Positions 10,154 through 20,200 of a stretch of DNA of 52,999 nucleotides are shown here, piece after piece. Position numbers and translations under genes: made by a program. Source of the DNA: UBA940 sp031547885 (GTDB taxonomy: Bacteria > Bacteroidota > Bacteroidia > Bacteroidales > Rikenellaceae); NCBI GenBank assembly GCA_031547885.1, contig JAVBRO010000026.1, positions 1 through 52,999 of the forward strand, in the 5' to 3' direction. Numbering within the stretch: position 1 is the first letter of the stretch; the number at the start of each line of letters is the position of its first letter. Below the pieces are notes generated by a model. The model did no database searches and was not told the DNA's origin. It worked only from the letters and a program-made list of their open reading frames with translations.

Positions 10154-11227
10154 TTAGTCCTCGCTATCCTCAAAGGCGTCGCGGCTTGAGGTGTAGGTGT
10201 CCCAGCGGTCGAGGACGCCGCGGAAATCGGCCGGCAGTTCGCTCTCGAAATAGATTTCTTTTCTCGTTTTCGGGTGGATGAACCCCAGCGAACGGGCGTG
10301 CAGGGCATGGCGCGGCATCAGGCGGAAGTTATTCTCGATGAACTGTTTGTACTTGCTGAAGGTGGTCCCTTTCAGGATTCGGTCGCCGCCATAGCGCTCG
10401 TCGTTGAACAACGGGTGGCTGATATGCTCCATGTGGACGCGGATCTGATGGGTACGGCCGGTCTCGAGGCGCAACTCCAGCAGGGTCACATAGCCGTAGC
10501 GTTTCAGGACTTTGTAATGTGTGACGGCATGCTTGCCCTCTTCGCCGTCGGGGAAAACGGCCATCTTCAGGCGGTCGTGGCGGCTGCGGCCTATATTGCC
10601 CGTGACAGTTCCCTCTTCGTCCGTGAAATTACCCCAAACGAGCGCAACGTAGCGCCGGGCGATGGTGTGATCGAAGAATTGTTTGGCGAGGCGTGCGTGC
10701 GACAGTTCGTTCTTGGCGATCACCAGCAGGCCCGACGTGTTCTTGTCGATGCGGTGGACGAGGCCCGCGCGCATATCGCCCTCCTGGAACAGCGGATAAT
10801 CTTTCAGATGGTAGGTGAGCGCGTTGACCAGAGTGCCGCTGTAGTTGCCGTGCCCCGGATGGACCACCATCCCGGCTTCCTTGTTGACGATTATCAGGTC
10901 GTCGTCCTCGTAAATTATATTGAGCGGGATGTTCTCGGGAATGATCTCGACCTCGCGCCGCGGGTAAGGCATCACGATCTGGATGTGGTCGAGCGGCTTG
11001 ACCTTGTAGCTAGATTTGGCAGGAGCGCCGTTTACAAGGATATTCCCGCTGTCCGCGGCGGCCTGGATGCGGCTGCGCGAGACGTTCTCCATGCGGTGCG
11101 TGAGGAACTTATCGATGCGCAGGAGCGACTGCCCGCGGTCGGCCGTCACGGCGAAATGCTCGTACATCTCGTCCTGCCCGCCTTCCTCGCCATCCAGCTC
11201 GGTATCTTCGTATTTTTCTTCGGCCAT
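10154..11227 (-). CDS. rluD: RluD-family 23S rRNA pseudouridine synthase
   Basis: It isomerises uridines of 23S rRNA to pseudouridine. The 357 residues have an acidic N-terminal tail (1-25), an S4 RNA-binding domain (about 35-90) and the RluA-type catalytic domain, with the motif HRIDKNTSG (D161 as catalytic Asp). The usual Leu of HRLD is Ile here, a conservative change. It is the last gene of the murI-to-rluD run, 2 bp after the PASTA gene. The exact target uridines are inferred only from the family. Confidence 0.93.
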   Translation of the reverse strand: MAEEKYEDTELDGEEGGQDEMYEHFAVTADRGQSLLRIDKFLTHRMENVSRSRIQAAADSGNILVNGAPAKSSYKVKPLDHIQIVMPYPRREVEIIPENIPLNIIYEDDDLIIVNKEAGMVVHPGHGNYSGTLVNALTYHLKDYPLFQEGDMRAGLVHRIDKNTSGLLVIAKNELSHARLAKQFFDHTIARRYVALVWGNFTDEEGTVTGNIGRSRHDRLKMAVFPDGEEGKHAVTHYKVLKRYGYVTLLELRLETGRTHQIRVHMEHISHPLFNDERYGGDRILKGTTFSKYKQFIENNFRLMPRHALHARSLGFIHPKTRKEIYFESELPADFRGVLDRWDTYTSSRDAFEDSED

Positions 11228-11229
11228 CG

Positions 11230-12081
11230 TTATTCTGTTTCTTCCGCTTCACGCTGCTGTATCAGTTTGCGGGCGTCGCGGTCGGCCGCGTTGCTGCCGT
11301 CGCTGGTCTTCTTTTCATCGAGCGTGAGCGTGATCGAGACCTTCTCGCCGAGCTGTGCGTAGCGCCCGAACGAAGGGCCCTGGCGGTAGACCTTCGCGTC
11401 CTTCTGGTTGACCAGGTTGATATCTTCGTCGAACGTGATCTTGCCGACGTTCAGCCCGCGTTCCCAGATGCGGCTTTTGGCCTCGCTCAGCGACAGCCCG
11501 ATGAGCTTGGGGACTTCGACGGGTTTCGCGCCGTCGCCGCGTCCGACCACCAGGGTCAGCCCCGAGGCGATCTCCAACTGCATGTTGGAGTTGCGGCGGA
11601 TGGTGTCGCGCCCGTGCATTTCGGCGAGGACGTTGTTGGTCGCGATGTTGTTCACGTATTTGAGTTCGGCGATCTCGAGGCCTGCCATTTCGATCATGTT
11701 CTTGGCCTGGCGCAGCGAATATCCCGTCACATAGGGCACCGGCACCATTTTCTGCGTGTGCGAAGTGATGGTCACGAAGATGCGGCGTCCGCTCTTCACC
11801 TCGGTTCCGGCGGCCGGAACCTGCTCTAGCACCACCCCGCCGTCATAGATAGGGGCGTAGATAGAGTCGATCACCTCGATGCGCAGCCTCTCTTTACGAG
11901 CCTGTTTTTCAACGGCTTCTATCTTCACGCCGACATAATCCGGCACCTCTTTGTACTTGTTGTGCCGCGTGAATACGTTGAGCAGCAGCGACGCAACGGT
12001 GGCGAGCACCACTATGGCGCAGACAGCCAGTATCAGGTTCCGCGCGATGACATTCTGCGATATTTTCTGGAAAAAACTCAT
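11230..12081 (-). CDS. Membrane-anchored triple-PASTA protein
   Basis: The 283 residues have a short cytoplasmic start, one transmembrane helix (about 15-37) and three PASTA domains (about 45-110, 112-185 and 188-255), followed by a charged tail. PASTA domains bind peptidoglycan or muropeptides. In Firmicutes they are fused to Ser/Thr kinases, but there is no kinase domain here. The gene sits 2 bp from mqnE and 2 bp from rluD. A role in sensing or organising peptidoglycan is an inference from the domains and from murI/ftsK in the same run. Confidence 0.88.
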   Translation of the reverse strand: MSFFQKISQNVIARNLILAVCAIVVLATVASLLLNVFTRHNKYKEVPDYVGVKIEAVEKQARKERLRIEVIDSIYAPIYDGGVVLEQVPAAGTEVKSGRRIFVTITSHTQKMVPVPYVTGYSLRQAKNMIEMAGLEIAELKYVNNIATNNVLAEMHGRDTIRRNSNMQLEIASGLTLVVGRGDGAKPVEVPKLIGLSLSEAKSRIWERGLNVGKITFDEDINLVNQKDAKVYRQGPSFGRYAQLGEKVSITLTLDEKKTSDGSNAADRDARKLIQQREAEETE

Positions 12082-12082
12082 A

Positions 12083-13177
12083 TCATTCCCTGTTTACGTG
12101 ATTGTAAAAAGTATCTCTCTCGACGGCCCGCAGTCCGGCTGCGGCAGCCATCCGTTCTATTTCAGCGACGGTGAGGCGCGGTTTTTCTTCTTCCGCCCCG
12201 GCCATCGAATATATCTTCGTCGTGTCGTCGATCGTGCCGTCGATGTCGTCGGCCCCGAATGCAAGCGCCATTTCAGCGACGCTCTTGCCGTACATCACCC
12301 AGTAGGCCTTGATGTGGGGGATGTTGTCGAGGAAAATGCGCGCCATCGCCAGCATCTTCATATCCTCGACGACGCTTACTTCTCCCCTCTCGCCCATCCG
12401 GTTGCCCCGGGAACGGTATTTCAGCGGGATGAAGGCGTTGAATCCGCCTGCGCCCGTGCGGCCCGCACTCTCATCCTGCAGCCTGCGCAGGCGGTCCATG
12501 TGGTCGATCCTCTGCGCGACGGTCTCCCCGTGGCCGTAAAGTATCGTTGCGTTGGTCGGGATGCCGAGCCCGTGCGCCGCGCGGTGAACCGCCAGCCACT
12601 CCTCGGCAGTGCCCTTTTCGGGGCATATCTTCGCCCTTAGTTCTGCGTCGAATATCTCGGCCCCACCACCGGGTATGGCCTGCATTCCGGCTTTTTTCAA
12701 CTCTGCGAGACCTTCCTCTATCGTAAGTCCGGCTTTTTTTATCATATAGGCCAACTCGATGGCAGTGTAGGCTTTAACAGCCGCCTCGGGAAGTATCGCT
12801 TTAATGCGGCGGATCAGGTCGGTATAAAACCACAGGTCGTGTTCGGGATGCACGCCGCCCACGATATGGACTTCCGTAATCCCTTTCCCGGCGTACCTGC
12901 GGGCGATATCTTCCATCTCCTCGGTAGAGTAGTCCCACGCTTCGGGATCCCCTGCGCCGCGTCTGTACGAACAGAAACGGCAGTTGAAAACGCACACGTT
13001 GGTCGGCTCGATGTGAAAATTACGGTTGTAATATAGCGCGTCGCCGTTTATTTTGCGGCGTTTCCCGTCGGCAAGTTTCCCCAGCAGCCACAGTGGGGCC
13101 TGGTTCCACAACGCCGCTGCCTCGTCCGCGCTGATGCGGCCGCCCCCTTCGATCTTCCGGACTATCGCGTCGATCAT
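12083..13177 (-). CDS. mqnE: Aminofutalosine synthase MqnE (radical SAM)
   Basis: MqnE joins the enolpyruvyl-benzoate product with SAM to give aminofutalosine, an early step of the futalosine route to menaquinone. The 364 residues carry HIEPTNVCVFNCRFCSY, with C62, C66 and C69 as the CxxxCxxC radical-SAM cluster ligands, plus PGGGAEIF in the barrel. The HIEPTN context fits MqnE better than the related MqnC. It lies between the LolA-like gene (3-bp gap) and the PASTA gene. The other mqn genes are not in the window. Confidence 0.88.
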   Translation of the reverse strand: MIDAIVRKIEGGGRISADEAAALWNQAPLWLLGKLADGKRRKINGDALYYNRNFHIEPTNVCVFNCRFCSYRRGAGDPEAWDYSTEEMEDIARRYAGKGITEVHIVGGVHPEHDLWFYTDLIRRIKAILPEAAVKAYTAIELAYMIKKAGLTIEEGLAELKKAGMQAIPGGGAEIFDAELRAKICPEKGTAEEWLAVHRAAHGLGIPTNATILYGHGETVAQRIDHMDRLRRLQDESAGRTGAGGFNAFIPLKYRSRGNRMGERGEVSVVEDMKMLAMARIFLDNIPHIKAYWVMYGKSVAEMALAFGADDIDGTIDDTTKIYSMAGAEEEKPRLTVAEIERMAAAAGLRAVERDTFYNHVNRE

Positions 13178-13180
13178 CGT

Positions 13181-13804
13181 CTACCTGAAGTCGATAAGTT
13201 CGTAGCCCTGAAAACGCTCGGGATTGAACCAAAATTCCTTCTCGTCCAGCGTGATGCGCGGCGTGATCTTTATGATATCCACAACTGCGTCGGTGTTCAG
13301 GTTGTCGAGCCAGTAGACCAGCCTGATGGGCAGTCCGGTCGACGAACTGATAAAGGCGTTGAGCTTTTCGCCCTCTTTCGCAGCGGTTTGGCGCAGTTCC
13401 ACCTCGTCGCAGTTGATACCGTTCACAAGCGCCTTGCCGATGTATTTATGAGTGAAAGTCCCGTCCAAAAAGTCGAAAAGCCGCGTCGGGTTGCCCAGGA
13501 TAGTCCGGTCGTTGGGATCGACGGAATCCACAAGAACCTCTTCGTCGAGTAAACTCACTTCGTATTTTGTGCGGCCGTCGCAGTAGACTTCCACGTCGGG
13601 GGTTATGATGCGGTAACTCGCTCCGCTCACTTCGTAGGTGCCTTTCAGTGCCTTTCCGTCCACCGTCACCGAGAACTCCACGCGGTAAGTACCGAGTCCG
13701 GCCACTTTCGTCTGCAGGGCCTTGAGAATCTCGTCCGACCTGCCGTCGGCAAAAACGCTGACGGCCGCCAAAAGGGCCGCCAGGGCCATTATTGTCTTTT
13801 TCAT
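13181..13804 (-). CDS. LolA-like outer-membrane lipoprotein carrier protein
   Basis: The 207-residue periplasmic protein has a signal peptide (MKKTIMALAALLAAVSVFA) and a beta-rich body typical of LolA/LolB-like folds (a DUF4292/LolA-type domain in Bacteroidetes). A LolA role would be ferrying lipoproteins across the periplasm. The ATG at 13804 overlaps the ftsK stop as ATGA, so translation is probably coupled. Sequence identity to proteobacterial LolA would be low; the assignment rests on length, signal peptide and the characteristic neighbour ftsK. Confidence 0.8.
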   Translation of the reverse strand: MKKTIMALAALLAAVSVFADGRSDEILKALQTKVAGLGTYRVEFSVTVDGKALKGTYEVSGASYRIITPDVEVYCDGRTKYEVSLLDEEVLVDSVDPNDRTILGNPTRLFDFLDGTFTHKYIGKALVNGINCDEVELRQTAAKEGEKLNAFISSSTGLPIRLVYWLDNLNTDAVVDIIKITPRITLDEKEFWFNPERFQGYELIDFR

Positions 13805-16326
13805 AATATTCCTAAATCTTCGAAAATCCGGTCGAGGCTGCGCGGGTCCTGTATCAGTACTTCGCGCGGTTTGCTCCCTTCGGCGCGTCCCACGATCCCG
13901 GCCCTCTCCAACTGGTCCATAAGCCGCCCCGCGCGGTTGTAGCCTATGGCGAAATTGCGCTGGATGTTCGACGTCGAGCCCTGCTGGTTGTTCACAACGA
14001 AACGGGCCACCTCTTCGAACATCTTGTCCACATCGCCCATCTCGCCATTCGCCGGCTGGTCGCCCGAGTCGGGAACATAGTCCGGCAGAGCGTAGGCCGA
14101 CGGGTAGCCGCGCTGTTTTTGTATGAAATTGGTCATCGACTCGATCTCGGGCGTGTCGATAAAGGCGCACTGCAGGCGCGTGATCTCGCCGTTGAGCGAA
14201 ATGAGCATGTCGCCCTGCCCTATCAACTGGTTCGCGCCGGTCTGGTCGAGAATAGTGCGCGAGTCGACGATCGAGGTGACGCGGAAAGCGATTCGCGCCG
14301 GGAAGTTGGCCTTGATAAGCCCCGTAATGACCTTGACGTCGGGGCGCTGCGTTGCAATAATAAGGTGGATGCCAGTCGCGCGCGCCAGCTGCGCCAGCCG
14401 CGTTATGGGTTGCTCTACCTCTTTGCCGGCCGTCATTATCATATCGGCGAACTCGTCGATAACCACCACGATATAAGGCAGATACCTGTGCCCTTTGTTG
14501 GGGTTCAGGCGGCGGTTGACGAACTTTTCGTTGTACTCCGAAATTTTCTTCACCTCGGCCTTGCGCAGCAGTTCGTAGCGTGCCTCCATCTCGCCGCAGA
14601 GCGAATTGAGCGTGTAGACCACCTTCTGAGTATCGGTCAGGATGGCATCCTCTTCGCTCTCCATCTTGGCGAGGAAGTGCTTTTCGAGACGCGAGTAGAG
14701 CGACAGCTCCACCTTTTTCGGGTCGACCATCACGAACTTCACCTCGGCCGGATGCTTCTTGTAGAGCAACGACGAGATAATTACATTCAGACCCACGCTC
14801 TTTCCCTGCCCCGTCGCCCCCGCGATCAAAAGGTGGGGCATCTTGGCAAGGTCGACGAGGAAAGTCTCGTTCTGGATGGTCTTGCCAAGCACCAGCGGCA
14901 GTTCGGCCGTGCTGTCCTGGAACTTGATCGACTTGATGAGCGAGTACATCGAAACGATCTCGCGGTTCTTGTTCGGGACCTCGATGCCGATGGTCCCCTT
15001 GCCGGGCATAGGTGCGATAATGCGTATTCCCAATGCTTTGAGACTAAGGGCTATATCCTGTTCCAGCCCCTTGATCTTGGATATCTTGACGCCCGGCGCC
15101 GGAATGATCTCGTACAGCGTGACCGTCGGGCCGATGGTCGCCTTGATCTTACTGATCTCGATGCCGAAGTTGCGCAGGGTCTGGACTATCTGGTTGCTGT
15201 TGGCCTGGATCTCCTCGTCGGTCACCTCGACCTTGACGCCGTGGTTCATCAGGATGCTCTCGATCTCTGGCTTGCGGTACGACGAAAGGTCTTTGAGCGG
15301 GTCGTAGAGCTTGTTCTCGATATCATCCTCGTCAACCTCGCCTTCGCGTTTTTCGGAGAGCAGTATCTCCATATCTTCGCCGTCGGAAACCACTATCCCG
15401 CCCGTACCCAACATGTTGCCAGTCGGTTCGAGATCGACCACCTCGAAAATTCCGTCATTGCTTTTCGCAACGGCCGGACGAATAGGCCTTTCGGGTTCTT
15501 CGGGTTTCTCTATCTCTATTATGTGTTCCCCGCCGATCTCCCTCACCTCGAAAGGTGTGTTTTTCGGTGCTGCGGGTATCTTTTCCACGGGCGCATCCTC
15601 GAATTCGTCCTCCTCTTCGCCCTCTTCGTAATATTCGTCTTCCGGCTCCTCGAATTCTTCCATCTCTTCTTCCTCTTCATCATCGAGGGTCTCGCTGCCT
15701 GTTATGCTGGTGACCATTTCGCCCACCTTGACCCCGCCGTCTTTGATCGCCCGGCCCGTACGGTTGACGACCGAAATGGTCTTGCGGTTGATATATACGG
15801 CCAGCAGGATCCACGCGCACAGCAGCGCCAGTCCCGCGCCGATCAGTCCGATCACCTCCTTCAGCCACTTGGCCGCGAAAATACCCAGCGAACCGCCCGG
15901 GCCGGTCCCGAAAATGGCCCAATTCGTCCCGAAAACGAGTCCGAGAGTGAGCGAACCTAGGATCATCACGGCGAAAGTCAGGCGTACCGAGCGTTCGAGG
16001 AACGGGGGTTTGTAGCGCATCAGGCGCAGGCCGATGATGAAAAGCATTATCGGAATGGCGATACCGAATATGCCGAATCCCTGTCCGATCAGCAGGTCGC
16101 CGAAGCGCACCCCGAAGCTCCCCTTCTCGCCCGTCGGAACGGCATGGGCAGCCGAACCGAGGACTCCCTGGTCGGCGCTCCATGTGAAAAAATAGCTCGC
16201 GCACACGTATCCAACGTAAACCGAAAAGAAAAGCAGCATCAGCCCCACGACCCATTTCTGGTCGTCACTGATGTGAAACCGCCGCTTTTTAGCCTTTTTC
16301 GGTTTGGATTTTTTCTCTTTTGCCAT
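13801..16326 (-). CDS. ftsK: DNA translocase FtsK
   Basis: FtsK pumps chromosomal DNA through the closing septum and activates dimer resolution. The 841 residues show four N-terminal transmembrane helices (about 24-48, 82-102, 113-135 and 158-180), a strongly acidic linker (about 213-250), the alpha domain, an ATPase motor with Walker A GATGQGKSV (503-511) and Walker B VVVIDEFADM, and a C-terminal winged-helix gamma domain (about 770-841). The linker is short compared with E. coli FtsK, as in most Bacteroidetes. Confidence 0.96.
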   Translation of the reverse strand: MAKEKKSKPKKAKKRRFHISDDQKWVVGLMLLFFSVYVGYVCASYFFTWSADQGVLGSAAHAVPTGEKGSFGVRFGDLLIGQGFGIFGIAIPIMLFIIGLRLMRYKPPFLERSVRLTFAVMILGSLTLGLVFGTNWAIFGTGPGGSLGIFAAKWLKEVIGLIGAGLALLCAWILLAVYINRKTISVVNRTGRAIKDGGVKVGEMVTSITGSETLDDEEEEEMEEFEEPEDEYYEEGEEEDEFEDAPVEKIPAAPKNTPFEVREIGGEHIIEIEKPEEPERPIRPAVAKSNDGIFEVVDLEPTGNMLGTGGIVVSDGEDMEILLSEKREGEVDEDDIENKLYDPLKDLSSYRKPEIESILMNHGVKVEVTDEEIQANSNQIVQTLRNFGIEISKIKATIGPTVTLYEIIPAPGVKISKIKGLEQDIALSLKALGIRIIAPMPGKGTIGIEVPNKNREIVSMYSLIKSIKFQDSTAELPLVLGKTIQNETFLVDLAKMPHLLIAGATGQGKSVGLNVIISSLLYKKHPAEVKFVMVDPKKVELSLYSRLEKHFLAKMESEEDAILTDTQKVVYTLNSLCGEMEARYELLRKAEVKKISEYNEKFVNRRLNPNKGHRYLPYIVVVIDEFADMIMTAGKEVEQPITRLAQLARATGIHLIIATQRPDVKVITGLIKANFPARIAFRVTSIVDSRTILDQTGANQLIGQGDMLISLNGEITRLQCAFIDTPEIESMTNFIQKQRGYPSAYALPDYVPDSGDQPANGEMGDVDKMFEEVARFVVNNQQGSTSNIQRNFAIGYNRAGRLMDQLERAGIVGRAEGSKPREVLIQDPRSLDRIFEDLGIL

Positions 16327-16347
16327 AGCGCGAAGGTACGGATTATT

Positions 16348-17124
16348 TTATAAAAACGGCACTTTGGCGCTCTTGTCGACGAGGTGGTGCAGATAGTTTT
16401 CGTCGCCGAACGTAAGAAATCTATGCTCCGGTTCGTGCTCCGGTGATGCGTGCAGGTCCTTTTCGGTGAGAAGCTGGTCGACACGGCGCGCGATGGCCGC
16501 GGCGGAGTCAATGATCTGCACGTTCCGGCTGCCGATAACCCGCCTGATCGGTTCGATGAGGTAGGGATAGTGCGTACAGCCCAGCACGATCCGATCGGCC
16601 CCCGCTTCGATCATCGGTTCGACGGCGCGCCGGACGGTTTTCAGAGCCTCGGGAGTATCCTCTAGATCGTTCTCTACCAATTCCACAAAACCTTCGCCGA
16701 CGGTCTCAATGATCCGCACTTTGTCGCGGTATTTCGCCGCAGTAGCCTTGTAGAGGCTGCCTTTGAACGCCGCTGCTGTCGCCAGAACGCCGATAACACC
16801 GCTTTGTGACGTCAGTGCGGCGGGTTTCACGGCCGGTTCCATCCCGATCATCGGGATGTCATATTTACTGCGCAAAAAGTCGATGGCGGCCCCGGTGGCG
16901 GCGTTGCACGCAACGACTATTATCTTGACCCTCTTACCGATAAGCAGGCTGACCGCCTCGTCGACAAAGCCGGTTATCTCCTCTTTCGGGCGTGGTCCGT
17001 AGGGCACGTTCTTCCCGTCGCCGAAATAAACGAGCGACTCGCCGGGCAGACGCCGCGCAAGTTCGGCGCGGACGGTCAACCCGCCCATCCCCGAATCGAA
17101 AACCCCTATCGGACTGTTGTTCAC
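16348..17124 (-). CDS. murI: Glutamate racemase
   Basis: It makes D-glutamate for peptidoglycan. The 258 residues have the family's active site: D10-S11 in FDSGMGG, the first catalytic Cys in ACNAATG (C73) and the second in GCTHYPYL (C183). It is the first gene of the run murI-ftsK-lolA-like-mqnE-PASTA-rluD, 21 bp before ftsK. The inverted-repeat element at 17153-17238 lies just upstream and separates it from purL. I see no good TAnnTTTG box in the 29 bases between the element and the start. Confidence 0.95.
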   Translation of the reverse strand: MNNSPIGVFDSGMGGLTVRAELARRLPGESLVYFGDGKNVPYGPRPKEEITGFVDEAVSLLIGKRVKIIVVACNAATGAAIDFLRSKYDIPMIGMEPAVKPAALTSQSGVIGVLATAAAFKGSLYKATAAKYRDKVRIIETVGEGFVELVENDLEDTPEALKTVRRAVEPMIEAGADRIVLGCTHYPYLIEPIRRVIGSRNVQIIDSAAAIARRVDQLLTEKDLHASPEHEPEHRFLTFGDENYLHHLVDKSAKVPFL

Positions 17125-17152
17125 TTCAATTACGAATTACGAGTTTACGGGT

Positions 17153-17238
17153 AACGTCATTGCGAGGAACCGCAGGTGACGCGGCAATCCAGGAAAAAAA
17201 ACTGGATTGCTTCAGGCAAAAGCCTTCGCAATGACGTT
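17153..17238. repeat. 86-bp inverted-repeat (REP/MITE-like) element, TCATTGCGAG family
   Basis: The ends AACGTCATTGCGA and TCGCAATGACGTT are perfect reverse complements. Inside, GCAATCCAG and CTGGATTGC form a second perfect 9-bp stem around an A8 loop. It fills the gap between purL and murI and could fold into a long hairpin that may also act as the terminator for the purL operon. Elements with TCATTGCGAG...CGCAATGA ends are widespread in many bacterial phyla. It has no coding capacity. Confidence 0.85.
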
Positions 17239-17253
17239 GTCGCTTAATTCTTC

Positions 17254-20200
17254 TTAACCATTTAGCTTTTTGTCTATCCAATTGCGGGCATTGATGAACG
17301 CCTCGATCCACGGCGTGATCTCGTCGCCTGTGCGCTCATCCGGGTAATATGCCCAGTTCCACGGCTTGAGGGCGCGTTCCAGGTGGGGCATCATCGCAAG
17401 GTGGCGTCCGTCGGCGCTGGCGATCCCGGCAGTGTTGAAATCGCTGCCGTTGGGATTCGCCGGATAGCCTTCGTGGCTGTATTTCAGCACGATATTGTAG
17501 TCCGACTCCTTTCCCGGCAGCGAGAATTTCCCTTCACCGTGGGCTATCCAGATGCCGAGTTTTGCGCCGGAAAGCGAGCCTAACATCACCGAGCCGTTCT
17601 GCTGAACGTCGACGCCCACGAATCCCGACTCGAATTTATGGCTGTCGGTGTGCAGCATGCACGGCATTTCGGCACGGCCCGAAGTGATGAGTCTCAGTTC
17701 GATCATAAGCTGGCAGCCGTTGCAGATGCCCACCGAAAGTGTGTCGGGGCGTGCGTAGAACCTATCCAAGGCCTGTTTCGCCTTTTCGTTGTAGAGGAAC
17801 GCCCCTGCCCAGCCTTTCGCCGAACCGAGCACGTCGGAGTTGGAAAAACCGCCCACGAACGCGATCATGTTGACATCCTCGAGTGTTTCGCGGCCGCTCA
17901 CCAGGTCGGTCATGTGCACATCCTTCACATCCATCCCGGCCAGGTGCATGATCCACGCAACTTCGCGGTCGCACTGGCATCCTTTTTCGCGGATGATGGC
18001 CGCGCGGATGCCGCTTTTGGCCTTGCGGTGCGGGTCGATGCCGAGGGTGGCGTATTTTCCGTCGAACGATGCCGGGAATTTATACTCCAGTTCCTGCGTC
18101 TTGTAGTTGGCGTAACGTTCTGCGGCTTTGGTCTTTCCGCTCTGTCGGCGGTCGAGCAGGTACGAAGTCTTATACCATTTGTCGCGCAGGTCGTCCTGCA
18201 GCAATTCGAACTCTACGCCAGCGCCTTTGACTGTGAAATTTCGGTTTAGATTGATGCGGCCAATCGCCTGTGCATCAATGCCTGTATTTTTTAATTCTGT
18301 CGCTATCGCTGCGCCGTTTTCGACCTGAAGGACGAGTGCGGGTTTCTCGCTGAACAGCAGCCTGACTAGGTCTTTTTCGGCGAAACCGTCGAGGTCGAGA
18401 GCGATGCCTGTACGGTTGTCGGCGAAGGTCATTTCAAGCAGGGCAGTGATAAGACCGCCCGCCGAAACGTCGTGCCCGGCCATCACCGTGCCGTCGGCGA
18501 TGATTTTCTGAACCGCATCGAACGCCTTTGCGAAGTACGCCGCATCCTTCACTGTAGGGGTCTCGCAGCCCACTTTATCGACTATCTGCGCGAAGGAACT
18601 ACCTCCGAGGGCGAACGCGCTGCGGCTCATATCGACGTAGACGATGTCGCTCTCCTTTTGGCGCATGGCGGCCTTCACGCTTTTTGAGACTTCTGAAACT
18701 TCTGCGGCAGAGGTGATTATCACCGTTCCAGGAGCATAGACAAGCTTCCCGTCGGGATATTTCTGCGTCATTGAGAGCGAATCCTTGCCTGTGGGGATGT
18801 TGATGCCAAGCGCGATAGCGAATTCGCTGGCGCCTTCGACGGCCTTGTAAAGCCTTGCATCCTCGCCCGCGTTTTTGCACGGCCACATCCAGTTGGCGCT
18901 CAGCGAAACGCCTTTAAGTCCGTGTGCCAGAGGCGCAAAGACGATATTGGTGAGCGACTCGGCGATCGCGAGGCGCGACCCTTCCGCCGGATCGATCATC
19001 GCCGCGACGGGAGCGTGCCCTATGGCGGTCGCGATGCCGCCTTTGCCCTGATAGTCAAGTGCTACCACGGCGCAGTCGTTCAGCGGAAGCTGCACCTGCC
19101 CGGCGCACTGCTGCATCGCAATGCGTCCCGTCACCGAGCGGTCGACCTTGTTGGTAAGCCAGTCCTTGCAGGCCACGGCTTCGATCTGCAGCGTCTGTTC
19201 GATGTATCGCACTATCTGTCCGGGATTGTAATCCACCGGTTTAAATAACTCTCTTAACGTTTTGTCGTTCAGGAGTGTACGCGGAGCCTTGCCGAACATG
19301 TACGCCAGCGGCCAGTCGATGGGGCGTTCGCCGGACTTGTTATTTACAAATGTGAACTGCATATCGCCGGTCGTCTCGCCTATAACGTACATCGGGGCGC
19401 GCTCGCGCTCGGAAATCTTCCGCAGATATTCAATGTATTTCTTATCTATAACCAGGCCCATGCGCTCCTGGGACTCGTTGCCGACGATCTCGCGTGCCGA
19501 AAGCGTCGGGTCGCCGACCGGAAGGTTCTCCATGTCGATGCGTCCGCCGGTGGCTTCCACAAGTTCGCTCAGACAGTTCAGGTGTCCGCCTGCGCCGTGG
19601 TCATGGATCGAGATTATGGGGTTGGCGTCGGCCTCGCTGACGGCACGGATCGCGTTGTAAACCCGCTTCTGCATCTCTGGGTTTGAGCGCTGTACTGCAT
19701 TGAGTTCTATGTCGTTGGCGTACTCACCCGTAGCGACGCTCGATACGGCCCCGCCGCCCATTCCGATGCGGTAGTTGTCGCCTCCGAGCAGCACCACGGC
19801 GTCGCCTGCCGAGGGCTCGTCTTTGAGGCTGTCCTGCTTTTTGCCGTAGCCTACCCCGCCCGCCATCATTATTACCTTGTCGTAGCCGTAGGTCTTTCCG
19901 TTCTCGGCGTGCTCGAAAGTGAGCAGCGAACCGCAGATGAGCGGCTGGCCGAACTTGTTGCCGAAGTCGCTGGCGCCGTTCGAAGCCTTGATCAGGATAT
20001 CTTCGGGGGTCTGGTAGAGCCACTTGCGCGGCGGGACGGCCTGTTCCCACTCACGGCCGCCGTCGAGGCGCGGATACGAGGTCATGTAAACCGCCGTTCC
20101 TGCGATCGGGAAAGCTCCCTTGCCGCCCGCTATGCGGTCGCGGATCTCGCCGCCTGTTCCGGTTGCCGCGCCGTTGAAGGGCTCGACCGTCGTGGGAAAG

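Noticed and set aside
14119..15960. 613-codon open frame opposite ftsK
   Set aside because: High-GC coding DNA leaves long antisense frames open; its product is low-complexity and unlike any protein family.
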